Assembly (NCBI GenBank): GCA_964423575.1
Contig: CAYRFF010000006.1
Span: 26,287-90,286, forward strand
Direction of reading: 5' to 3'
DNA length: 64,000 bases
Source: CAYRFF01 sp964423575
GTDB lineage: Bacteria; Bacteroidota; Bacteroidia; Chitinophagales; Saprospiraceae
The position numbers and the translations under genes are program-made. The notes under the pieces were generated by a model. That model did no database searches. It was given only the letters and a program-made list of their open reading frames with translations, and was not told the DNA's origin. Shown piece by piece: positions 27,121 to 36,232 of this stretch. The number at the start of each line of letters is the position of its first letter. The stretch's first letter is position 1.

Positions 27121-27582
27121 TCAAAACTTCATTTTCCGGATTCCTTCTGCATCAAAGTCACAGTTATACCATTCCTTATCAATAGTCGCCCCTATTTTCT
27201 CATAGAAACCTATTGCACCCACATTCCAGTCTAGTACCTGCCATCTTAAACGTTGACAGCCCTGTTTTTGCGCCGCTTCAAAGACCTTGGCAAGTAACAA
27301 TGTTCCGATTCCTTTTCCACGGTGTACTTGTTTGATATAAATATCGTCAAGGTACATACTTTTTCCTACCCAGGTATAATACACCGTGTAGTACAGTGCC
27401 ATTCCTACAATTTCTCCATCAAGTTCCGCCACATGAAAGTCAAAGCAATCCTGCTCCTTTTTCATGCGCTCAACGGAATTAGTCACTTTTTCACTTGCAT
27501 TTTCAAATTCTGCAAGTTCTTTTATCAATCCCAAAATTGCCGGAAAGTCATCTTCGGTTCCTGGGCGAATTTTCACATCCAT
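27121..27582 (-). CDS. GNAT-family N-acetyltransferase
   Basis: A 153-residue acetyl-CoA-dependent transferase. The acetyl-CoA loop is QVHRGKGIGTLLL (Q/RxxGxG/A), preceded by YLDDIYI and followed by RLRWQVLDWNVGAIGFYEKIGA. Sequence features such as FYVRP-like start (VKIRPGTEDDF) and the LDWN block resemble diamine/spermidine N1-acetyltransferases and their bacterial relatives, so a small amine substrate is possible but unproven. Single gene, convergent with nothing close. Confidence 0.85.
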   Translation of the reverse strand: MDVKIRPGTEDDFPAILGLIKELAEFENASEKVTNSVERMKKEQDCFDFHVAELDGEIVGMALYYTVYYTWVGKSMYLDDIYIKQVHRGKGIGTLLLAKVFEAAQKQGCQRLRWQVLDWNVGAIGFYEKIGATIDKEWYNCDFDAEGIRKMKF

Positions 27583-27648
27583 TTCTTATCATTTAATTAT
27601 CTGAAAGGTATAAAATTAATCTTAATAGGCACTTATTTTCTCGTATTA

Positions 27649-27662
27649 GCTTCCGCTCAAAT
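27649..27662 (-). repeat. 14-bp variant of the dispersed motif, ATTTGAGCGGAAGC
   Basis: Same word with two extra bases (AG) after ATTTG, in the intergenic gap upstream of the T9SS cargo gene. A second copy with the same insertion is at 29118. Confidence 0.55.
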
Positions 27663-27762
27663 GTCTAAAAGCGTTTGAAGGCAGCTATTGCATCATTATC
27701 TTCGTTCTTATAGCAGAAAGCGCATAGCTACAAAATTTATTAACTCAAAAAAAGATTTAACT

Positions 27763-29022
27763 ATGAAGCAAGTTCAACTACCAATCTATATGATGCTGAC
27801 TCTTATTGTTTCACTTACTTTAAGTACACAATCAATAAAAGCACAATGCCTCATTGATACCTCGTACGTATATGAATTTATTCCCGGGACAGATCTTATT
27901 AAAGATCAAACACGAATAATATACGCGTACGATGAAACAGAATCTCCTATTGAAATCATCAACGCAGAATACGTTGAAGTAATAGAAGATTATAGGAACA
28001 AAAGTCGCCTCGTAGTAGAGAAATCAGGGAATACCGCCTCAAATATTACTCAATCATGGCTGAAGTTTGATAGAGTGTGGAGAAACCAGTCAAAAATCGA
28101 AGAGACTTTTGACAACAATGGAAATATGCTCACACGTAATTTTTACGATTGGCAGTTCCATGAGGAATCTTGGGAAATTCAGAGGGAAGAAAGCTTTGAT
28201 TATGATGCCTATAATAATCCCATTGAAAAAACCTGGCATTATCAACGAACATCATCTTTCGACAATAAGACTACGGAGTACACCTTTAAAGATGTCATGT
28301 TCTATAATGAAGAAAACTTATTAATTCTGAAGGAAACATATCAACTGGATCATAATAATGAATGGCGATTTCACAGTTATATTGAATACAACTATATATT
28401 TCATCAAGATCAACCATATCTCAGTCAATGGCTATATATAACAGCCCAAGACCAATATGAAGATGGAGAAAAATTCAGCTACACCTTTGATGATAATAAT
28501 CGACTTATCGCTGTCCATACGAAGGTATGGGATATTTCTTATAGTGGCTGGATAAATGACTCCCGCGAACTTTATACCTATGATGATTTTGGCAATGTCG
28601 CTTACAAAGAAGCGTATGGTTTTAGGTTCTTCGGTATGATTGAAGCACTGGCGTCAAGGGAGTATTTTGAATATGAAGGACAATATTTAAAAGTACATGA
28701 AATTTATCATTACGATATAGAAGAAGATGAAGAAGTAGAAATTTTTCATTCACGCACAGAAAACATTTGTGCAGTGCCTACAAGCATTCAGTATGCTGAT
28801 TTCTTTGATCTATACAACGTCTTCCCCAATCCGGTAAGTAACTCCTATTTCAATATTGAGTCTCCTGAAGTCACAGACTACACTATCTTTAACTTCATGG
28901 GACAGGTTGTAAATGATGGGCATTTGAATATTGGGGTTAATCAGATTTCAACTTCAGAAATCCAAAGTGGAATTTATCTGTTGAAGATCGGTAATCGCAG
29001 CACCAAGATTATGATTCAATAA
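27763..29022 (+). CDS. Secreted protein with Tyr-Asp-rich repeats and T9SS type A sorting domain
   Basis: About 419 residues from the ATG at 27763 (MKQVQLPIYMMLTLIVSL), a signal peptide ending near IKAQ. The body has repeated short blocks such as FDNNGNMLTRNFYDW, YDAYNNPIEKTW and YDDFGNVAYKEAY, reminiscent of YD-type beta repeats. The last ~70 residues (LYNVFPNPVSNSYFNIES to STKIMIQ) are a T9SS Type A sorting domain. Function unknown; surface or extracellular location is inferred from the tail. A terminator follows after 24 bp. Confidence 0.78.
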   Translation: MKQVQLPIYMMLTLIVSLTLSTQSIKAQCLIDTSYVYEFIPGTDLIKDQTRIIYAYDETESPIEIINAEYVEVIEDYRNKSRLVVEKSGNTASNITQSWLKFDRVWRNQSKIEETFDNNGNMLTRNFYDWQFHEESWEIQREESFDYDAYNNPIEKTWHYQRTSSFDNKTTEYTFKDVMFYNEENLLILKETYQLDHNNEWRFHSYIEYNYIFHQDQPYLSQWLYITAQDQYEDGEKFSYTFDDNNRLIAVHTKVWDISYSGWINDSRELYTYDDFGNVAYKEAYGFRFFGMIEALASREYFEYEGQYLKVHEIYHYDIEEDEEVEIFHSRTENICAVPTSIQYADFFDLYNVFPNPVSNSYFNIESPEVTDYTIFNFMGQVVNDGHLNIGVNQISTSEIQSGIYLLKIGNRSTKIMIQ

Positions 29023-29045
29023 GCATCCACATTGAATAAAATATA

Positions 29046-29082
29046 AAAAGGCTTTCTACATTCGAATAGTAGAAAGCCTTTT
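29046..29082. terminator. Bidirectional terminator between the T9SS cargo gene and dnaE
   Basis: Perfect 14-bp stem (AAAAGGCTTTCTAC with its complement), 9-nt loop, T-run on the plus side and A-run on the minus side. Confidence 0.85.
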
Positions 29083-29117
29083 CTTTTTCTGTAAACAGAA
29101 AGATTATTTCTCCACTC

Positions 29118-29131
29118 ATTTGAGCGAAAGC
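29118..29131 (+). repeat. 14-bp variant of the dispersed motif, ATTTGAGCGAAAGC
   Basis: Second copy of the inserted form; it ends 4 bp before the dnaE stop codon, just past the terminator. Like the 27649 copy it is followed by CTAAT. Confidence 0.55.
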
Positions 29132-29134
29132 TAA

Positions 29135-32100
29135 TCAATTCAATCTGAACTTAAGGTCGAGCTTACGGACAGCATTCAAGAAGTCCATATCTACTTTTAC
29201 TTTCAGCGAACGGGACTCCAGATGTATCGCTTTATCATCACCATTTTCATGCAAAACAAGCTGAAGGCTATGCTCTCCGGGCGCATTCTGACATATTTTA
29301 TGCAGACGATTAATCAGGTCATCATCCACTCGATCGATAGGAACATCGAGACTGATTCCCTTCAGTTTCTCAGCACCCAATTCACTGATGAGTTTAATAT
29401 CCATGATTTTAAATCGATGAGAATCCGAATATTGATGGAAATAAAATTCTCCGGTAATTGCAATCGTATTCCCCTTTATCAGTAAATGCTGATACTTGAG
29501 ATACTGCTCTCCAAATAAGATAAATTCCTGGCTACCGTTAAAGTCTTGTATGTTAAATCTTCCCATCTTATCACCACGCTTGGTAATAATCTCTCTACAT
29601 TCAGTAATAAAGCCACCAAAGCAAAGGACTTTCTCTACTTCCTTCAAGTCTTCATAATCGGACAGGTAAGCATTGGTTGCGAGCCTGTATTCAAGTTCAT
29701 AATCATCCAGGGGATGTCCGGAAACATATAAACTCACAATATCCTTTTCTCTCTCCAGTTTATCCAGAAGATTAAATTCATCAATATCAGGTGGCTCCGG
29801 CTTGGTAGCAAGGCTTTCTTCCATTCCCCCAAACAAGGATTGCATTCCGCTGGCGTTATCCTCATCAAAGGATGCTCCGTATTTCAATAAGCGTTCAATA
29901 AAAGTCTCCTCTTCATAAGAATCCAGGTATGGCGTCACAAATTGGGACCGATGAAAGCCAAAATCATCCATAGCTCCGGAAAGAACCAATGAATTCATCA
30001 CCTTTTTATTCACCTGGCGCATGCTGTTGCGTCGCATGAACTCGTATATATCTTGAAATTTTCCATCCTTGCGTCTTTCTTCTATAATCGCTTCAATAGG
30101 GCCGTCACCAATTCCCTTTAAGCCGCTGAGACCGATTACAAGGTCATTGTCTGCATTCACACTGAAGTTATGCTCACTATCATTGACCGAAGGGCGCACG
30201 AGTTTTATCCCCATGCGTTTACACTCGGCGAGAAAAGTATTCAGCTTGGTTACATCATGTCTGTTATTACTCAGAACACTCGCCATAAATTCCGGTCCAT
30301 AGTTGGCCTTAAGATAGGCAGACTGATATGCGAGTTCTGCGTAACACACAGAGTGTGACTTATTAAATGCATAAGAAGCAAATGCTTCCCAGTCCTTCCA
30401 TATTTTCTCCAGGATATCTTTTGGGTGGCCATTGGCCGTACCATTTTCAATAAATAGCGGGAATAATTCATCGATAATTTCCTTTCTCTTCTTCCCCATT
30501 CCTTTACGAAGATAATCCGCCTGACCTCTGGTAAAACTAGCAAGCCTTTGAGATAGCAACATCACCTGCTCCTGAAATACTGTAATACCATAAGTTTCTT
30601 TCAGGATATCCTCCATTTCCGGCAGATCGTATGTAATTGCTTCCTGTCCATGCTTCCTTCGCACGTACTCGGGAATGTGATCCATGGGTCCGGGCCTGTA
30701 TAGTGCGTTCATTGCTACGAGGTCCTCAAACTTGGACGGCTTTAACTCACGGAGGTATTTCTGCATCCCATCACTCTCAAACTGGAAAATCCCGACAGTC
30801 TCTCCCTTCTGAAATAACTCAAAGGTTTTTTCATCCCCTTCCGGCATCGTTTCAGGAGACAAATTGATATTATGTCTTCTGTTTACGTATTCAACTGCAT
30901 CCTTGATGATAGTCAGAGTCCGCAAACCCAGGAAGTCCATTTTCAACAATCCTGCCGACTCTGCAACATCGTTGTCATACTGGCTGATAAGCAAATCGTT
31001 ACCCTTAGTCTTCAGGACAGGAACTATTCCGGTAATATCCTCAGGCGTAATTACAACAGCACAGGCATGAATACCCGTATTCCGAATTGAACCTTCCAGA
31101 TCCATTGCATTTTTCAGGACGGGACCGAGATTGTCATTATTATCATAAGCTTCTCTTAACTTGATTACATTCTGATAGTCTTCATTCCGTAGTTTCTCCT
31201 TGAGTGCCGGTAATTCTTCTTTAAAAATCTGGTTTAGGCTAATTCCGTCAGGAATAGACTTGGCAAGTGTGTCTGCATCATCCAGAGGCAAGTCAAGTAC
31301 TCGCGCCACGTTCCTTACGGAAGACTTAGCAGCCATAGTACCGTAGGTGACAATCTGAGCTACCTGGTTCTGACCGTACTTCTCCACGACATAATCGAGA
31401 ACTTTTTGTCTTCCGAGGTCGTCAAAGTCAATATCGATATCCGGCATTGAAATTCGCTCCGGATTGAGGAATCTCTCAAATAGCAAATCGTACTTAATCG
31501 GGTCGACATTCGTAATTCCCAGGCAGTAAGCTACAGCCGATCCTGCAGCTGACCCACGTCCGGGCCCAACCCATACATCCATTTCCCGCGCAGTACTGGT
31601 AAAATCCTGAACAATCAGGAAATATCCCGGATAACCTGACTCCTTAATTACACCGAGTTCAAAGTCCAGTCTCTCACGCACCTTCTCGCTTATCTCTCCA
31701 TATCTTCTCAGAGCCCCCTCATAAGTCAGATGTCGTAGATATGCGTTTTCATCAGGGAAATCACTTGGCACAGGGAATTTTGGTAGCAAAACATCACGCA
31801 TAAGGTTAATGGGCTCAATCTTATGGAAGATATCCTGAGTATTCTCAATTGCCGCTGGAATATCGTGGAACAGATTTTTCATTTCTTGCTGAGTTTTGAA
31901 ATAAAAATCCGTACTCGGGAAACCAAATCGCTCTCCCTTCCCATCTCCTTTCGGCTCTGAAAGCTTAGCATTTGTATTCAGGCACAATAGGATATCATGT
32001 GAAAGCCAATCCTCTTCCTCTACATAGTGCGCATCATTAGTTGCAATGACCTTCAGATTATACTTCTTGGCCCAGCCTAGCAGGATCTGATTGACATCCT

Positions 32101-32710
32101 CCTGACTATAGCCTGAGTCTATCGTCCTCCCATATTCATTTCTATATGTTATATTTTCCAGGCCGCGGTGTCGCTGTAATTCTATATAAAAATCATCCCC
32201 AAAACGCTCTACCCACCACTGTAACCTCTCTTCAGCCAGCTCTAGATCTCCGTGAATAATTGCCTGAGGAATTTCCGCTGCAATACAACAAGAAGTAGCA
32301 ATTAATCCCTTACTGTATTTCTCCAGCAACTCCTTGTCTATCCTGGGAAACTTTCCATAAAGTCCCTCCATATAACCCAGAGAACACAACTTTACCAGAT
32401 TCTGGTATCCCTCCATATTCTTGGCGAGTAAAAGTTGGTGATTACGGACATCTCTCTCACCTTTACTCTTGAGAAAAGACTGCTTTTTCCTGTCCTTTAC
32501 CAGGTAAAACTCACAACCAACTATCGGCTTTAGTCCACGCTTATTGGATTCATTTATAAACTGAAAAGTACCGAACATATTCCCGTGATCGGTAATTGCA
32601 GCACCATTCATCCCATCTCGGACCGCTTTGTCAAGCATTGCCGGAATTCCGGACGCTCCGTCCAATATAGAAAATTGAGTATGGTTGTGTAGGTGGGTAA
32701 ATTCAGACAT
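29135..32710 (-). CDS. dnaE: DNA polymerase III alpha subunit
   Basis: Replicative polymerase of the C family. The 1191-residue protein begins with the PHP domain (FTHLHNHTQFSILDGASG), continues with the palm and the catalytic Asp motif MPDIDIDFDD, then fingers, a helix-hairpin-helix-like SGLKGIGDGPIEAI and an OB-fold (nucleic acid binding) toward the C-terminus. YRPGPMDHIPEYVRRKHG is characteristic of DnaE1. Length matches the main replicative type, not DnaE2. It stands alone; a TACATTTG element lies 23 bp upstream. Confidence 0.97.
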   Translation of the reverse strand: MSEFTHLHNHTQFSILDGASGIPAMLDKAVRDGMNGAAITDHGNMFGTFQFINESNKRGLKPIVGCEFYLVKDRKKQSFLKSKGERDVRNHQLLLAKNMEGYQNLVKLCSLGYMEGLYGKFPRIDKELLEKYSKGLIATSCCIAAEIPQAIIHGDLELAEERLQWWVERFGDDFYIELQRHRGLENITYRNEYGRTIDSGYSQEDVNQILLGWAKKYNLKVIATNDAHYVEEEDWLSHDILLCLNTNAKLSEPKGDGKGERFGFPSTDFYFKTQQEMKNLFHDIPAAIENTQDIFHKIEPINLMRDVLLPKFPVPSDFPDENAYLRHLTYEGALRRYGEISEKVRERLDFELGVIKESGYPGYFLIVQDFTSTAREMDVWVGPGRGSAAGSAVAYCLGITNVDPIKYDLLFERFLNPERISMPDIDIDFDDLGRQKVLDYVVEKYGQNQVAQIVTYGTMAAKSSVRNVARVLDLPLDDADTLAKSIPDGISLNQIFKEELPALKEKLRNEDYQNVIKLREAYDNNDNLGPVLKNAMDLEGSIRNTGIHACAVVITPEDITGIVPVLKTKGNDLLISQYDNDVAESAGLLKMDFLGLRTLTIIKDAVEYVNRRHNINLSPETMPEGDEKTFELFQKGETVGIFQFESDGMQKYLRELKPSKFEDLVAMNALYRPGPMDHIPEYVRRKHGQEAITYDLPEMEDILKETYGITVFQEQVMLLSQRLASFTRGQADYLRKGMGKKRKEIIDELFPLFIENGTANGHPKDILEKIWKDWEAFASYAFNKSHSVCYAELAYQSAYLKANYGPEFMASVLSNNRHDVTKLNTFLAECKRMGIKLVRPSVNDSEHNFSVNADNDLVIGLSGLKGIGDGPIEAIIEERRKDGKFQDIYEFMRRNSMRQVNKKVMNSLVLSGAMDDFGFHRSQFVTPYLDSYEEETFIERLLKYGASFDEDNASGMQSLFGGMEESLATKPEPPDIDEFNLLDKLEREKDIVSLYVSGHPLDDYELEYRLATNAYLSDYEDLKEVEKVLCFGGFITECREIITKRGDKMGRFNIQDFNGSQEFILFGEQYLKYQHLLIKGNTIAITGEFYFHQYSDSHRFKIMDIKLISELGAEKLKGISLDVPIDRVDDDLINRLHKICQNAPGEHSLQLVLHENGDDKAIHLESRSLKVKVDMDFLNAVRKLDLKFRLN

Positions 32711-32732
32711 ATCGGTGATTGATTTAGAAGTA

Positions 32733-32740
32733 CAAATGTA
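32733..32740 (-). promoter_or_regulatory. -7 promoter element TACATTTG upstream of dnaE
   Basis: Minus-strand match to TAnnTTTG, 22 bp before the dnaE start. Position is right for a short leader; no clear -33 box. Confidence 0.42.
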
Positions 32741-33028
32741 AGGAATTAATCCCCCATTAATGACTTATACATATAGTTTCTTAAATATGTTTTCCCGATA
32801 TTCTTTTTATTTTTTCAGCTTTCGCAAATATCCATTCCCACTATTCAAGCTAAAATTCAACAGCCACAATTAGTTCACAATCCTAAAGAAAACCAACAAA
32901 GAATTGTCATTTTTACTACACATAATCGAATATATTCAGACTATCTATTCTTTTCTTTACAATATCATGCAAAATTTCTTGCAGATAATCGAGATATTTC
33001 CGATCTTTGTATGAAATTATGACATAAA
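32741..33028. other. Non-coding region upstream of the AbiE-type locus
   Basis: AT-rich, contains copy 9 of the dispersed 12-mer. A possible promoter for the abiE locus is CTTG at 32978-32981, 20 bp spacer, then GATCTTTG at 33002-33009 (one mismatch to TAnnTTTG), 20 bp before the start codon. I see no other signal. Confidence 0.4.
32818..32829 (-). repeat. Dispersed 12-mer, copy 9 (N=A)
   Basis: Exact minus-strand copy in the dnaE/abiEi divergent gap. Confidence 0.85.
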
Positions 33029-33664
33029 ATGGTAGAAAGAGAAATTCGGCAGTATCCTGAAATTCCTATTACACACAATGTGATTCAGGAAATGCTGACG
33101 GAATACAGACGACCCAATGATAAAATAAGCAATCTTATACGCAGTGGAGTATTAGTTTCACTACGCAGGGGATTGTATATTCCGGGTCCGGAAACCGATG
33201 TGCGGCCACCGGACTTGTTTCTTATTGCCAATCACCTGCGTGGACCGAGTTATGTATCGCTGAAGTCAGCACTTTCTCACTGGGGAATGATTCCTGAACG
33301 AGTATATGAAACGAGCTCTGTTACAATACGGACTTCTACCGTTTATAACACCCCCGTAGGCCGTTTTTCATTTACACATCTCCCGGTTCCATACTATTCG
33401 TTTGGAATCAGGAGTGTACGACTTTCAGAGCTACAGACTGCAATGATAGCATCTCCTGAAAAAGCACTTTGTGACACTATCGTGCTTACTCCTGGGGTTA
33501 ACTTGCGGAGCATGATTCAGACAGAGGAGTTTTTATTTGAAGACATGAGAATGGATGAAGAAATGATAATGAATCTTGATCTTTCCATGATAGACTCCTG
33601 GTTGGATGATGCTCCTAAAAGAAGTAGCTTAAATATGTTAATCAGAACAATAAACAGATTATGA
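33029..33664 (+). CDS. AbiEi-type antitoxin (type IV toxin-antitoxin)
   Basis: A 211-residue protein of the AbiEi family: an N-terminal winged-helix region with the phrase ISNLIRSGVLVSLRRGLYIPG (residues ~33-53) followed by ANHLRGPSYVSLKSALSHWGMIPE and SPEKALCDTI. AbiEi proteins repress their own promoter and counter the nucleotidyltransferase AbiEii. The gene is intact and overlaps the next one by 4 bp (ATGA). Its partner is broken, so it may now act only as a repressor or be a relic. Confidence 0.85.
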   Translation: MVEREIRQYPEIPITHNVIQEMLTEYRRPNDKISNLIRSGVLVSLRRGLYIPGPETDVRPPDLFLIANHLRGPSYVSLKSALSHWGMIPERVYETSSVTIRTSTVYNTPVGRFSFTHLPVPYYSFGIRSVRLSELQTAMIASPEKALCDTIVLTPGVNLRSMIQTEEFLFEDMRMDEEMIMNLDLSMIDSWLDDAPKRSSLNMLIRTINRL

Positions 33665-34508
33665 TTAAAGAATGGCTTACGGAGTATAATGCCACTACTG
33701 AAGAAGAAATCCTGAACGCCTTGCGAGAAATTATGCAGGAAATAGCTCTTGCCGGATTATCTCGCACGGATTTCTTCAACAAGGCGGCGTTTTACGGCGG
33801 AACCGCTTTGAGAATCTTTTACGGCCTAGATAGATTCTCAGAAGATATGGATTTCTCGTTGATGGAAATAGATCCGGGCTTCTCCTTAGAACCATATTTC
33901 GATGCAATCACTTCGGAATTTAAGGCATTGGGTATGTCCGTCAGCATCCGAGAGAAAGTAAAGCGAAAAGTCACAGCAATCGAGTCGGCATTCTTAAAAA
34001 CAGAAACTCTATGGAAAGAATTGGTTCTGGAAGACATCCTTAAGCAAACCGGTGTCAGATCCAATAAAACCATAAAAATAAAGATTGAAATCGACAGAGA
34101 ACCGCCACTTGGCTTTGAAACAGAAGAAAAACTCAATGATTAGGCCTTTTTCCTTCTATGTAAAGTGCTTCACCTTACCCAATCTATTTGCCGGCAAGAT
34201 GCATGTGCTGCTTTTCAGAAAATGGAAACACTGAATCAAAGGCAGGGACTGGTACGACATGGAATGGCATATACGCAGGGGAACTAAACCTCAAGCACTT
34301 CCTCAATCGCGCGCAAGATTCCGGTGACTGGCAGAAAGACACTATCAGCAAGGAGGAATTCATGCAACTACTAGAACAGAAAATTAAAGATGTTAAGATA
34401 GAGCAGGTAAAAGAAGATGTAAGGCGATTTATTGCCGATGATACGAGCATGGATATATGGTCTGAACAATATTTTCTAGACCTGATTAAAATGATACGAA
34501 TCAATTAA
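33661..34508 (+). pseudogene. AbiEii-type nucleotidyltransferase toxin, disrupted
   Basis: The N-terminal 160 residues are a normal AbiEii/DUF1814 nucleotidyltransferase start (FYGGTALRIFYGLDRFSEDMDFSL is the catalytic region). The frame then stops at 34141. The expected continuation (MIRPFSFYVKCFTLPNLFAGK) is in the next frame from 34136, hits an in-frame TGA at 34232-34234 exactly inside KWKH*IKGRDWYDMEW, and the tail (ELNLKHFLNRAQDSGDW onward, to 34508) is in the third frame after about 34277. So there are two frameshifts and one nonsense codon. The toxin is presumably inactive. Sequencing error could explain one lesion but hardly all three. Confidence 0.85.
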
Positions 34509-34531
34509 TATCCCCGTAGGCAGATACACAC

Positions 34532-34543
34532 ATTTGCGCAAGC
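34532..34543 (+). repeat. Dispersed 12-mer, copy 10 (N=C)
   Basis: Exact copy 23 bp after the end of the AbiEii relic and 20 bp before the fumC promoter element. Confidence 0.85.
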
Positions 34544-34562
34544 TATAACAGCTAAAATTCCT

Positions 34563-34570
34563 TATCTTTG
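34563..34570 (+). promoter_or_regulatory. -7 promoter element TATCTTTG upstream of fumC
   Basis: Full match to TAnnTTTG followed by CA, 78 bp before the fumC start. The only TTTG upstream lies 26 bp away, inside copy 10 of the dispersed 12-mer, which is longer than the usual spacing. Confidence 0.5.
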
Positions 34571-34648
34571 CAGCCAAATTTAAATTGAACAAGTAAGGGT
34601 ATATTTCTCTTACCATTTCATATAGATAACAAGTTAAAACTAATTAAA

Positions 34649-36034
34649 ATGGCAGCAACAAGGAAAGAAAAAGACAGCTTAGGATACGTTGAGGTCCCCG
34701 CGGATAAATACTGGGGTGCACAGACACAACGCTCCAAGGATAATTTCAAAATCACAGAGCAAAAAATGCCCAAAGAGGTAATTTATGCATTTGCGACGCT
34801 GAAAAAAGCTGCGGCGACCACCAACAATAAATTAGGAGTACTCGACAAGTCCAAAATGGAACTTATCCACAAGGTATGTGACGAGATAGCAGAAGGAAAA
34901 CTCAATGATCAGTTTCCTCTTGTAATATGGCAGACAGGTTCCGGGACGCAGTCCAATATGAACGTAAACGAGGTAATCGCCAATCGCGGTCACGTAATCA
35001 ACGGTGGCACTCTGACAGATGAAAAGAAAGCACTCCATCCCAATGATGATGTCAACAAAAGCCAGTCGAGCAACGACACTTTCCCGACAGCTATGCACAT
35101 CGCGGCTTACCGCAAGCTGGCGCAGGTTACAATTCCGGGAATCAAAAAGCTGAGAGATGCACTTGAGGCAAAAGCAGAGAAATTTATGGATGTCGTCAAA
35201 ATCGGAAGAACCCACTTCATGGACGCGACACCGGTCACTCTCGGACAGGAGTTTTCAGGATATGTATCTCAACTCAATCACGTATTGAGAGCCATTGAAA
35301 ATACTCTACCGCATATCTCTGAGCTTGCGCTCGGAGGAACAGCAGTAGGAACCGGCCTAAACACACCTAAGGGTTATGCTGAAGAGGTTGCTAGCCAGAT
35401 AGCGGCTTTAACGGGACTGCCATTTGTTACAGCTCCCAATAAATTTAAAGCACTTGCTTCCCACGACTCAATCGTTGAGGCACACGGCGCACTGAAAATG
35501 GCTGCTGTGAGTCTGATGAAAATCGGAAATGACATAAGAATGCTATCCTCCGGTCCACGTAGTGGAATCGGTGAGATAACTATCCCATCCAATGAGCCGG
35601 GTTCATCCATTATGCCGGGGAAAGTAAACCCTACACAGGCTGAAGCACTGACGATGGCAATGGCACAGGTTATGGGGAATGACGTTGCAATAAATATCGG
35701 GGGAAGTAATGGTCAATTTGAATTGAACGTATTTAAGCCGATGATCATCAGTAATTTCCTGCATTCTGCAAGATTGATAGGAGATGCTTGCGTAAGCTTC
35801 ACTGATAATTGTGTGGTAGGTATAGAACCTAATCACAAACAAATCAAGCATAATCTCGAGCAATCTCTGATGCTGGTTACTGCCTTAAATACGCACATAG
35901 GTTATGACAAAGCTGCACAGATTGCCAAGAAAGCATACGAAGAACATACAACTCTGAAAGCTGCGGCACTGGAACTTGGTTTCCTCAATGAAACAGAATT
36001 TGACGAGTGGGTTGATCCATCCAAAATGGTTTAA
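34649..36034 (+). CDS. fumC: Fumarate hydratase class II
   Basis: Iron-independent fumarase of the TCA cycle, a homotetramer interconverting fumarate and malate. 461 residues; the signature GSSIMPGKVNPTQ is present near residue 315, with TGSGTQSNMNVNEV and SSNDTFPTAMHIA for substrate binding. The start (MAATRKEKDSLGYVEVPADKYWGAQTQRS) is typical. It has its own promoter and a terminator after 38 bp. Confidence 0.96.
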   Translation: MAATRKEKDSLGYVEVPADKYWGAQTQRSKDNFKITEQKMPKEVIYAFATLKKAAATTNNKLGVLDKSKMELIHKVCDEIAEGKLNDQFPLVIWQTGSGTQSNMNVNEVIANRGHVINGGTLTDEKKALHPNDDVNKSQSSNDTFPTAMHIAAYRKLAQVTIPGIKKLRDALEAKAEKFMDVVKIGRTHFMDATPVTLGQEFSGYVSQLNHVLRAIENTLPHISELALGGTAVGTGLNTPKGYAEEVASQIAALTGLPFVTAPNKFKALASHDSIVEAHGALKMAAVSLMKIGNDIRMLSSGPRSGIGEITIPSNEPGSSIMPGKVNPTQAEALTMAMAQVMGNDVAINIGGSNGQFELNVFKPMIISNFLHSARLIGDACVSFTDNCVVGIEPNHKQIKHNLEQSLMLVTALNTHIGYDKAAQIAKKAYEEHTTLKAAALELGFLNETEFDEWVDPSKMV

Positions 36035-36072
36035 ACCGGACTGTTCTACATATAGTATATAAATAAGAAGTC

Positions 36073-36114
36073 AAGCCTGGAATTTCCGCAGAAACGCGGC
36101 AAAATTCCGGGCTT
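36073..36114 (+). terminator. Rho-independent terminator after fumC
   Basis: Imperfect stem of about 17 bp (AAGCCTGGAATTTCCGC against GCGGCAAAATTCCGGGCTT) followed by six T residues. Confidence 0.8.
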
Positions 36115-36232
36115 TTTTATTTTCGCATGAATCAACAGAATTAAAATCTCCCTAAGTTTTAAAATTTTGTTCCAGTATTTACTTTTTTTACACAAAATGA
36201 CTACCTTAACTAAATCATTAAACGTAACACTT

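Noticed and set aside
35784..35796. GCTTGCGTAAGC in fumC as a copy of the dispersed word
   Set aside because: Two mismatches at the first two positions; it is a palindrome-like coding sequence that could be coincidental.
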